This document shows, one piece after another, positions 55,320-64,000 of a DNA stretch of 64,000 bases; positions within the stretch are counted from its first letter, which is position 1, and each line of letters opens with the position of its first letter. This DNA comes from Magnaporthiopsis rhizophila (taxonomy: Eukaryota > Ascomycota > Sordariomycetes > Magnaporthales > Magnaporthaceae): assembly GCA_003049465.1 (NCBI GenBank), contig PYSS01000044.1:62001-126000 (forward strand). The letters are read 5' to 3'. A program made the position numbers and the translations under genes. The notes beneath the pieces were generated by a model that did not search any database, had not been told where the DNA came from, and was given only the letters and a program-made list of their open reading frames with translations.

Positions 55320-55560
55320 CCAGCTGCATTACGAATCAGGGCACCATGTCGCGGAGCAGCTCGGCGCCGTTGCACCCACTTATAAGCTGGCTCAGGATCA
55401 CCCGCGCCTTGTCCGAAGTGTTATAGCGTTAGCTCCGGGTTGCCCATCTCCAGGTAGACGGTGCAAACCAGCGACGGCAGGCGGAGCGACTCGTGCGAGA
55501 TTGCTTTCTTGTTCGTTTTATGTACCGGCTAGTCCTTGTTTTGGAAACCCACCGGCCGGC
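55320..55560 (-). pseudogene. Degraded coding remnant
   Basis: Reading the minus strand, a protein-like segment (SHESLRLPSLVCTVYLEMG, about 55501-55444) runs into a stop at about 55424. A different frame then gives TSDKARVILSQLISG and NGAELLRDMV (about 55418-55348) before another stop. Such well-formed helical segments in switched frames with stops between them indicate an eroded gene. The family is not recognised. Further broken pieces may extend to about 55000 and 55650. Confidence 0.4.
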
Positions 55561-55663
55561 AATCCAAGGGTCTGTAAAGCTAAGATGTGCGAGGAATGTC
55601 ATGGGCAGACCGGCCGGGAAGCCGGCTCGACGGCCCAATGCGGAATCCGAAGGCACCTGCTGT

Positions 55664-56470
55664 CTACATGTTTGTGTGCTCATCTTCGTCCGCCTCCATC
55701 ATCGCCCTTGCAATGCTTCTGCCCTCCTCACGGTCTTCATCCTTGTAGATGCTCAGGCCGTAGGCGGCGAGAAACTTGAATTCACCTCCCCACTCCCTCT
55801 TCAGCCACGCCTTTTCCTTTTGGGTGTACGGCGCCGACGGGACAGCGGCCGGCTCGTCCTGGTCGGTGCCGTGATCAGCCCGTGTTGCGGCCCATCTCTG
55901 GCGCTCCGAGTCGGGCCAGGTTGCGCTGATCATATAATGCGTCCCTGTTTCCAACGTCGAAGGGCCAACAACAGGGCCGATGGGAGGCCCACTGAGCTTG
56001 AGAACCATGAGGCGGCGACCGACAAAGTATCCGAGCCGTCGGCCATTCTGTGCGGTAATTGCCCCATCTTTGCCGTCGTCTCCAAGGCCCGCGAAGCTAA
56101 TGCCGGAATAATCGCCAGTACCCGGGTTGCCGATAATGTTACAGACAGAGGTAGGCACATGGAGAACGTCCCGCAGATGAAGCGTGCCGTGAGCTCCGGG
56201 GCCAGAGCGTTTCGGGAACAGTTTGACTGGGAGGTGAACGTCGCCAATCCCGAGGGCCTCTGGTCCGCTCGTTGCAACATATGAGGCCGTGAAGGTTGGG
56301 AACGGCGTGTACGTGGAAAACCAAGCACGGTCTCGCGCGACACTGGAAGAAGGGAGCGTCAGCCTCCTCATGTCCTTGCAAGTGCGGCCGATCGGAACCT
56401 ACTGCACGTTGGAGCTGGTCGACAGCACCCAATCCGGGCAGAGCCCTGATGTCTCGCTTGGAGTTGCCAT
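55664..56470 (-). CDS. Retrotransposon-Pol-derived-like fungal protein
   Basis: Exons 56470-56403 and 56342-55664 (60-bp intron, donor GTAGGT, acceptor TCCAG) give 248 residues. The join produces SSNVHVARDRAWFSTYTPF (19-37), followed by GIGDVHLPVKLF, LHLRDVLHVP, CNIIG and VLKLSGPPIGP. The order aspartyl-like N-terminus, G-x-V strand, LxxVLxVPxxxxNIIG recalls the protease/beta-barrel region of Copia-type Pol proteins, and I recall similar stand-alone fungal proteins labelled that way. The acidic C-terminus (AYGLSIYKDEDREEGRSIARAMMEADEDE) is extra. No integrase or reverse transcriptase is adjacent, so domestication rather than an active element is inferred. Confidence 0.68.
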
Positions 56471-56674
56471 GCTGGAGGCCTGATCCAGGTTCGATGGAGC
56501 GGTTTGTAATGAAGGTTAAAGCCAGCCCACCATGCCGTTCTGTTCGGGCGCACGCCCCTACGAGGCAGACAAGGAAGATGGAAGGCCACGACCCCGCGCT
56601 GCTTGCCCCGAGAGGTGAATGAGCAGGGATCACGTGAAGCCAACCGGTTTGATGAATCGGACGGGGCTCGCTTA
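56471..56674. other. Upstream region of the Pol-derived-like gene
   Basis: About 200 bp between its ATG (56470) and the TIR element; the promoter must lie here or within the element. Confidence 0.4.
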
Positions 56675-57386
56675 AGAAACGGCCCGGGCCCTAACCATAT
56701 TAGGTAATAAACGGGTCTTACATACGCAATTTAATTGGTCGTTTTTGCTTGTGGCGTGCGCCGGTGGGCCAGGCAGGCAGGCAGGGGGTGTCCCGTACCT
56801 GTCTGCAAATGCAACCGAACCTTAAAGATTAGAATAAAATAAAAAGGGCTTTTTTTTTTCTTTAAATTGTTTGCGCGCAATTTTAGATCCGATTATTTTT
56901 TTATTCGCGCGTTACAAACAGGAGCCTTCTGTTCCTAGGGTAAGGACACCTAGGGCAAGTATTGAGCAGTGCTGGGTTGCAAGGTCGCCTTGCACGTGAC
57001 CAGAAGAGTTCTGGTAGAATAGTGGTCTTGATTGCTTGCTCAAGGGGATGCCTTGAAGCTAACTTAGGTTGACTGATGCCGAGGCCTCAGTCAAGGTTAT
57101 TCTGTCTGGGGGAGTTTCTCCCCCTTATATACTTTGTATCCCTGGGCCTGTCTTCTCAGCCTAGACTGTTGGATCTGTCGCTCCGTCACAGATCCACAGA
57201 TCCATATCACGTGACCCCTTTGGATCCCATGATTGTCCCTGAGTACTCAGTGCAGAGTATGAGGCCCTCTGCTGGGTCTCGGCCCAGCCCTCCTGACCCC
57301 TGCTCCTGCTGTAGCGCTGGTCGTAACATCACGTTAGGTTTAAAGGCTGTTTGTTACCGGATTTGGGTTAAGCCCGGGCCGTTTCT
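56675..57386. mobile_element. Non-autonomous TIR element (MITE-like, TA target duplication)
   Basis: Perfect 15-bp terminal inverted repeats, AGAAACGGCCCGGGC at 56675-56689 and its complement at 57372-57386, are each flanked by TA (56673-56674 and 57387-57388). The repeats continue imperfectly for about 30 more bases (GGTAATAAAC against GGTAACAAAC), many differences being C/T transitions. At 712 bp and without a transposase it fits a Tc1/mariner-type MITE. The left interior is AT-rich; the right interior carries a short meaningless open frame. No second copy was noticed in the window. Confidence 0.75.
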
Positions 57387-58042
57387 TAAGATCCGCTAGG
57401 AGACAAAGCAGACATGGCACGACCTGAGGGCGGACGAACCTCCAATACAACCGGAATGGGATCGCCAGTAACCCCACGCCACACAGGTTTACCAAGCCTC
57501 TTCCTGTCTAACGAGAGGCCTGTGCTGTTTGCAGGCTTCTTCCAGTTACTCCCGCTAATTTGTCTGCCTCTACAAGATGTATATCTCGGGGAAATTGTCA
57601 CAGGTCAACTCCGTAGGTTTTAGACCAAATCCGAAAGACATCACGGAAGAAAATAGCAAGAAGGTACCTACATGTGGCACTGGGATACATTTATATTTAG
57701 GATCTAAGCGAGGTTGGAGGCTAGAGAGGCAGCTTGGAAGGTCCGTCTGTGGCAAAGTGTGAGAACAGAAAGCAAGGAAAGCCATGGAAAAGGCCAGGCA
57801 GTTAGAGAAAGGATTCGAACATAAAAAGAATAGACATCCATCGTACACGAGGGCGTAAAGCGGGATATCGTAGCCCTATCGCATGGTAGGCCTTTGAGCA
57901 GGGAATCACATGGTCATGGTCACATCAGCGGATAAAAAAAATGACACGAAAAAGAGAGGCGGGGGAGCATCCAATAGGGGAGAAAGGGCACAGGAGGCCA
58001 AAGTGGACGCGGAAGTGTAGGAAAGGCAGACGCAAAGATCGG
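57387..58042. other. Intergenic, 3' flank of the zinc-ribbon gene
   Basis: No gene is supported. The TIR element is inserted directly beyond this flank. Confidence 0.45.
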
Positions 58043-58810
58043 TTACCCCAAAAACCCCTTCTTCCCACCTCGACGCCGGCCCTCATTCCGAACCATCACC
58101 ATCCCCAAGTCGCAATCACGGCAATAACCCCCCGACGTGGTGCGCAGCAGGCCGCAGCCGGGACACGACGCGAGTACCGCGTCGCCCGCGCGGTGGACAC
58201 GGCCGTGGCCCCTCCCCGCGACGACGTAGTTGCCATTGCTGTGGACGGTGGGGACGACGGCCTGCTGCTGGTCCGCTACGTGCGCGTTGTAGACGGCGCC
58301 GTCGCCGTTGCGATGCCTGCGACGCCGGGAAGTTTCAGGGGATGTGAGGATCATGGTGGAGCCTGGGGCGTTGAAAAGGACTGCGTTGGCTGCCGTGGTG
58401 TTGTTGTTGCTGTTATTGATGCTGTTGTTGTTGTTGGTGATGCGGTCGCTGGGCAGGACCATGGTGCCGTAGTTCATGTACAGGGCGACGGGCCGCGAGG
58501 GCGAGCCGCGCTGGAGTTGCGGCACCAGGCGGCGCGCCACGTAGTCGCCCGTCGCGGCGACGAGGGCGTTTTCGGCGGCGGCGCTGGTGGGGTTTTGGTG
58601 ACGGTGGTGCTGGTTGTGGTGTGGGCGGTAGGCGCTGCATGTGTGCACGTGGTTCCTGCTGCGCTGGGGGTGCGCGTGGTCAGGGGAGTGTCCCTGCCCG
58701 TGGCGGTGGTTCATGGCGCTGTGGTGGTGTCGGGTTTGCAGCTGCTGGGTGTTGTTCCAGGCGGGGCGGGTGTCGTATGTGATGGCGGGTTGATACGCCC
58801 AGCCAGCCAT
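58043..58810 (-). CDS. Hypothetical protein with C-terminal zinc ribbon
   Basis: A single exon of 255 residues from the ATG at 58810 (MAGWAYQPAITYDTRPAW); the frame stays open upstream to 59194 but without better support. A His/Gln/Asn-rich middle (HHHSAMNHRHGQGHS, SNNNT) surrounds an Ala-rich helical segment (AAAENALVAATGDYVARRLVPQL, near 75-100). A basic RRRRHRNGD stretch (about 165-173) could direct nuclear import. The end carries a four-Cys zinc ribbon: C216, C219, C230, C233 (CPGCGLLRTTSGGYCRDCD). Such ribbons bind nucleic acid or proteins. Function unknown; no family recognised. Confidence 0.7.
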   Translation of the reverse strand: MAGWAYQPAITYDTRPAWNNTQQLQTRHHHSAMNHRHGQGHSPDHAHPQRSRNHVHTCSAYRPHHNQHHRHQNPTSAAAENALVAATGDYVARRLVPQLQRGSPSRPVALYMNYGTMVLPSDRITNNNNSINNSNNNTTAANAVLFNAPGSTMILTSPETSRRRRHRNGDGAVYNAHVADQQQAVVPTVHSNGNYVVAGRGHGRVHRAGDAVLASCPGCGLLRTTSGGYCRDCDLGMVMVRNEGRRRGGKKGFLG

Positions 58811-59674
58811 TTTTGGTGATGATCGGTCAGACACGACGGGACAATTGGATGAAAATCGTAATGGTTCGTCAAATGCATGGGCAGGTAGCATCTGGAGCAA
58901 AGGCAACCGGGCGACGACGTTTAAATATCTGGCTTGCATGTTGGCCGCCGTCATTTCTAGGCAACGGCCGATCGCTGTCGAGGCCTTGTCCAGCCTGCCC
59001 GGCTTTGCCGGCTGCTGCATCACGCGCCTCGTCTTTTGTGCTCCCCTAAACACCGCCCGGCGTGTCCCGAGACCTGACAGCTCCGTGGCGAAGCTTACTT
59101 TTCCTCTCAGAGTCGGGTGGGCTTGGCGGCCAGCTTGCATTTTGTGCTGCTCCTCCGGCGCGTCAGCTGGCAGGCCTCCCTTCGGCGATGCCATTGGGTG
59201 GGGTTATGACAGCTGCACGGCCATAGAAATGAGGTTGTGCAACGGCGCGGTGACACCCTCCGGCCGGTTGACTCACCCAAGCAAGAGGCGGCGGGTACGG
59301 TACGCGAAGACGATGGAAGCCATGTGTTCAGGTTCCGATTCCATGCATGGGTTTCCTGGTGTGGCGTTGCTGTTGGACACGTTTTTGTCTGGAACACTGC
59401 GTAACCAGACGCCCACCGACTTTACAGCATCCCCAAACGTCCCCATCAATTCCGCAACGGGAACAGCGCCGTCAAGCCGGATCCACCAGCGTGTGTGGTT
59501 TAAGGCGAGTCCGGGCACACGCAGCATGAGGCGGTCTTGGGAGATGCGGACGGATTCATTTTTGCACTGCTCGACACCCAGCGCCACCACACACAGAAGT
59601 CAGTGTCTCATTAGGCTGGCAATTTACCCACTATCAACTACTCCCGGCAACTCAACGTAAAGGTGTCAACTACC
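58811..59674. other. Intergenic
   Basis: The promoter of the zinc-ribbon gene and the 3' flank of the GH35 gene (both minus). Overlapping frames on both strands lack coding character. Confidence 0.5.
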
Positions 59675-62600
59675 CTAGTACGCCCCCGTCCGCTGCTTCC
59701 ACGGCGGCGACTCGACCAGCGTGACATTCCGATACGCCGTCATGATGACCCCCGAGCCCCCCGGCCCCGCCGTGCCCGGCGCCGTGGTCAGCGCAATGCC
59801 CGCTAGCTTGGCGCCTCCCGGCTGCAGCGCAAACAAGCTGATGCCGACCCAGTTCTCGCCGTGGTAGTCGAGGATCCCCTCGGGCACGTGGAAGGCGTCC
59901 TGCGGGCCCAGGTGGCTGATGTAGCGGCCAAACTGCCAGCCGTTGACGTAGAGGTGCACCCTGTAATAGTTGCCGCCGGGTACGCTGCCGCTGCCGCCCG
60001 TGCCGCTTCCGGACGAGTTTGAAAACACGACGTACAGCGGCACGTCGTAGCCGAGCGGCATGTCGAGCGTGAACTTGGTCATGAACCAGCCCACGCCCGC
60101 CTGCTCGATGCCGTCGGCCACGGGGTGTCGCGGCGCCCACGACGCGATGGGCGGGCGCGGCTGGTGGAACCCCTGCCGCTCGACGTAGAGCCCACCCTCG
60201 TTGAGCGGTCCCCGCACGGTGTCGACGTAATCCTCGCCGCCGAGGTTGCCCGTCAGCCTCCACTCGACGACCGGTTGCTGTAGCTGCTGTCCCGGAGGAG
60301 TCGTTGTGAAGTTGTAGCTCATGATGCCGCGCGGCGTCTTCATGACGTCGCCGTCCGAGACCAGGTTCAGGTCGTGTCCGTGGTTGTCGATCAGCACCGT
60401 CAGGTTGTGCCGCCCGGACACGGGCCGCGTCAGGTTGAAGGTCGTCTCGCGCGTGCCGGACCTGTACTCGCCCGGCCACGCGCCCAGGAGCAATCCGTCG
60501 AGCCACACGGCCGACGCGAACGCCAGGCCGCCCTGCGTCGTCAGCGTCAGCGCCGTCTCGCTCCCCGTGCCGACAAAGATGCCGCGGTACACAAAGTAGC
60601 CGCTGTGGAAGCCGTAGTCGGCCGCGTGCAGCGACACGGGTGTCGTGATGGGGAACTTGATGTTGGGCGTCTTGGTCAGGTCGGCCCTGCGCCACTTGGA
60701 GTCGTCGTATCCGGGGTGGAGCTCGGGCAGCGTGTCGATGTACCGCCACTCATGGCTCGGCGAGCCGAGGTCCGGCAGCGTAAAGGCAGGTTTCCAGTAC
60801 AGGACCGTGGTCTTCCAGAAACCCGTGGTGGGATCTACGGTGAAGCTGGTGGCGTTGCCGTTCACAGACAGGCTTGTCGCCTGCGGCGGGACGCCCATGA
60901 GCTCGAGCGTGGCTGTGTGGTCAAAGTCGCCGTAGACGTGCAGCACCCCGCCGTCCAGCGAGGCTGAGCGGATCAGGTACCCGCCCTTGATGATGACCGC
61001 TCCGTCCGTGGGCGCAGCGGCCTTGCCGGTCGAGTTTGCGTAGTTCGCGACGTCGACCACCCAGAAAGTTCGTGCCTGGGCCCTGTCTGTTGACAATGTT
61101 AGCGACGCCAGCTGACCGTGGTGGAGCGGCCTCGACGAGACGGCTTACCGAGCAGCATCACATCCAAAGACCCAAGCCTGATCATCTCTCTCTTCTCACC
61201 CTCGTTCACGTCCCAGCTGAAAGAGACGATGCCGTCGCTGATCAGCGTGTTGCCCCGCGACGGCGGCGGCGGCGTCGATTCGCTCTGGTTGCCAGTGCCC
61301 TTGGTCAAGCTCGACTCGACGACGCCGATCTCGTGGTGCTCGCCGACGCCGCCGTACACGATGAGCAGTACCCGGCCGCCGGGCTGCTTCTTCCACGTGA
61401 GGATGTCGGCCGTGCAGTACGCAATCTCGACGCCGCCCGCGTCGTAGTCGACCACGTGTATCTTTGCGTCCCGCCCCTGCAGCGTCAGGCTTCCGCCCTG
61501 CCGGGGGATCGAGATGGCGCCGGCGGCCCCGCGGCTGCTGCGCACGCTGAGCGTGTAGCTCGTGCTGGTCGCCGTCGAGATGTCGCGATGGCGCACCACG
61601 AAGAACTGCGTCCGCGCCTGACCATCTGCCGTCGGCCCTGGGACCGAGAGCCTGCTCACGTCGAGCGGCTGCCCTCCGGGGCCGACGGCGGCCGACGCCG
61701 TCGCGTTGTCCGGCACGGCCAGGGCTAGGGCTCCCTCGGAGGCGCGGACGAAGTTGGCCACGAGCTTGATCTCCGAGTACTTGGACCGGTCGACGCGCCG
61801 GTCCTCGCGCACGCTGGCGGCGTAGTCGTACGAGCTGATGCCGCCGTCATTGCCGAGGTTTCCCCAGTTGGTACCGCCGACCGTCTTTCCATCATTATCT
61901 CCACGTCAACACGTCGTCACTGACACTAAGAGGCCCGCTTGCATGCCGAGACCAAGCACTCACCATGTACGACCCCAGAAGCTTCACGCCCATGCCAAAG
62001 GTCGTCTTGTAAAAGATGCTCATGAAGTCTGCGTTCATCAGCTGCGCGCACTTGTCGTACCCGGGCCCTCCCCAGGACATCCACGAGCCGCCCTGGAACT
62101 CGACGACCGAGTAGGGGGTCGTGGGGCTTATGTTCATGTGCTTGGTCCCCCAGCCAAAGTCTGCATTGCGCCAGAAGTCCGGTCTCTCCTGTGGCGCAGA
62201 ATGTCAGTCCTCTGATTCGGGACGGCAACAGAGGCAGCGTCACCAATGCTACAATACACACAGCGCAGCCTGCTGCCACTTACGCAGTCATCCGGTCCCC
62301 AGCTATTTTGGCATCAGTGTCAGTCAAGGTCACACATGTGGCCAAGGGGCAGCAATTCGTCACATACAAGTAGGCGTCGTGGCCATAAACATCCGGCGAG
62401 CCAGGGCCTTTGTTGGGAACTAGGTTTCCGGAGTGTGACTGATCATTGTTGATCATCGGGACAACAACGCCCGCGGCTCTGGCCTGGTCGATGACGTACT
62501 GCACGTACTCGCCGTCAGGGAAGGGTTTGGTAGCGCCCGTGGTGCTCGAGTACTCGTTCTCGGGCTGGAACAGAATGACGGGCCCGCCATTGGTGATCTG

Positions 62601-63300
62601 CGCTTTGGCGATTGCCTTGCAGACGTTGGCCATGTAGCTGCAGTCAAGAGCACGTGGGCGTCAGTCAAAAGCTGCATGATGGTATTACTCATCCGTTTTA
62701 CAGATTAGGGCTGTCAAAACATACATGTCGCTGGCCTCAAGGAAGGCCCTGTCTTTGGTCCGGAGGGTCCCATTGATCCTGGTAAGCCATCCCGGGAAGC
62801 CGCCGCCGGAGACCTCAGCGTTAATGTAGGGCCCCGGCCGCGCGATGACGTACAGGCCAGCCTTGGAGGCAGCCTCGAAGAAGGGCTCGAGGGCGAAGAC
62901 GCCGTCGGCCCGGTATTGGCCCTGCTTGCCCTCGAGGAGGGCCCAGTCGATGTAGATTGAGACCGTGTTCATGCCCAGGGCCTTGATCTTCTGCATCGCG
63001 TCGAGCCAGAGCGACGGCACGGGCAGCCGGAAGGGGTGGAACTCGCCCGCGAAGACGATGACCCTCTCCCCGCGGATAAAGATGGACCGGTCATCCCAGG
63101 TGATCTGTGACGAGTTGTACATACATAGCAATGGTTAGCAGAAAGCGGAGACCCGGCTCGTTCGGGAGTGTTTCAGCGGCTCAGCTCACGAGGTTTTGCA
63201 GCTGCCTCTTCGCGGCGGGGTCTGAGGGGCCGCGGACGTTGAGCGCGCCCAGCACACCTGCGGCCCGGACCGCCCACGACACTATGGTCCCAATCTTCAT
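59675..63300 (-). CDS. GH35 beta-galactosidase, secreted
   Basis: Seven exons: 63300-63190, 63104-62725, 62637-62368, 62302-62284 (19 nt), 62188-61964, 61884-61149 and 61086-59675. They give 1050 residues, the normal size of fungal LacA-type enzymes. A hydrophobic N-terminus acts as signal peptide. The GH35 signature GGPVILFQPENEY ends with acid/base E192, and the nucleophile is E290 in VVEFQGGSW; their spacing of 98 matches the family. GGTNWGNLG follows. Later beta-sandwich domains end with jelly rolls (YRVHLYVNGWQFGRYISHLGPQ). It releases terminal beta-galactose from hemicellulose, pectin side chains or lactose outside the cell. Intron ends were chosen by frame and motif continuity. Confidence 0.9.
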
Positions 63301-64000
63301 CTTCAACGCTCCGCTCTCCTCTTTGCGGGCCGTAGGAGGAGAGGATGACCAAAAGAAAAGAGGGTTGGAGAGTGGTGAGGGTAATCTGCAGCGGACTCTT
63401 ATGGTTGCGTGTATTTTTGTGTGCTCCCGCCGAGTCAAGGTACCGCAGACACAAACTCGTTCGATCGTCTTGAATTAGCTTCCAGTGGCAGGGAAACGAG
63501 AATGCGGTATGTCGCTGTGCTCAAGGGCCAGCTCAGACCTGGTCCCTGACTCTGTTCCATCGGTCCATTCGCGAGGAGCGCTTTCATCCCGTGTTTATAT
63601 CAGACCCTTCCCCCAGTTTCCGCAGCGCAGTTCGCCCGCCCTCGACCGGCAGGTGCGTTTTCGTCCGTCGTTTGCTCATTGTCCCGACGTCATCAAACCG
63701 GTGACAGTCAAGGTGAGGAAATGTTGTAGTGGTTGTGTCTGTCTCGCTTCGTTGCTTCTTCCCCTCCCGCACGTTACATGGTTTGTCGTTGCTTCGGGTC
63801 GCGTGGTGGGTCGACTTGATGGAAAACGGTGTGTGCTCCCGCGGTGCGGACCAATAATGCCGAGCAACCCATGACCCAGCCTCCCCGTGACGCTAGCATA
63901 TATGAAGGCGCCAAAGGGTGGTTGCCGTGGCCTTGTAAAAGCAAGTCTACGCAGTGCGACATAACGACCTTCCGAAATTGGAGAAAACGGGCCCGAGTGA
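63301..64000. other. Upstream region of the GH35 gene, no gene
   Basis: It should contain the GH35 promoter; an ATATGAAGG block is at 63899. Short open frames on both strands are not convincing. Another gene may start beyond the window edge. Confidence 0.5.

Noticed and set aside
57169..57329. Possible nested solo LTR (TGTTGGA ... GTAACA) inside the TIR element
   Set aside because: Ends are suggestive but no target-site duplication was found, and the TIR/TA structure explains the whole segment.
59670..60749. 359-codon minus-strand frame inside the GH35 gene
   Set aside because: Overlaps the real GH35 exon in another frame; Arg/Ala/His-rich with no motifs.
1..64000. CRISPR arrays, operons, ribosome binding sites
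   Set aside because: No direct-repeat/spacer arrays and no co-directional tightly spaced genes; spliced genes and a nuclear tRNA show a eukaryotic genome.

Overview
The window is a piece of a filamentous ascomycete nuclear genome, most likely a sordariomycete. The evidence is short spliceosomal introns of about 55-120 bp with GTAAGT/GTGAGT-type donors and CAG/TAG/AAG acceptors, GC-rich coding sequence separated by long pyrimidine-rich leaders, monocistronic genes, a nuclear tRNA-Ala, and typical filamentous-fungal families (HET-domain proteins, AA9 LPMO, NLP, GMC oxidoreductase, CFEM-like protein, GT90, GH35). No bacterial operon or CRISPR structure is present.

Left part (1-17 kb): housekeeping-like and carbohydrate-active genes. 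In order: a glutamine-rich low-complexity protein with a long leader, a short-chain dehydrogenase (minus), a drug/metabolite-type transporter, an F-box protein with an acidic tail, an intracellular-type GH18 chitinase (minus, 4 exons) and an AA9 lytic polysaccharide monooxygenase (minus). A gene-poor stretch follows (16.7-21.1 kb).

Middle part (21-52 kb): an accessory-looking region. It holds two NLP-family (NPP1) secreted proteins, tRNA-Ala(AGC), a Mid2/WSC-like single-pass surface protein, three full HET-domain proteins and one strongly diverged HET-like protein (all four on the minus strand), an amino-acid permease, a frame-disrupted conserved-looking gene, a GT90 glycosyltransferase, a CFEM-like GPI-type protein and a secreted GMC oxidoreductase. 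Long homopolymer tracts, AT-rich patches and a pair of dispersed repeats differing partly by C-to-T/G-to-A changes suggest repeat decay, probably RIP.

Right part (52-64 kb): an NAD-dependent epimerase/dehydratase resembling D-erythronate dehydrogenases, a degraded coding remnant, a two-exon protein resembling a retrotransposon-derived fungal family, a 0.7 kb TIR element with TA target duplication, a small zinc-ribbon protein and a seven-exon GH35 beta-galactosidase.

Functional reading: GH35, AA9, GMC oxidoreductase and the permease fit plant-biomass use (GMC enzymes can feed H2O2 or electrons to LPMOs). The HET/NLP/CFEM-like set fits self/non-self recognition and host or surface interaction. 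Exon structures were worked out by hand; every multi-exon model below keeps an open frame to its stop, and total lengths are exact multiples of three.
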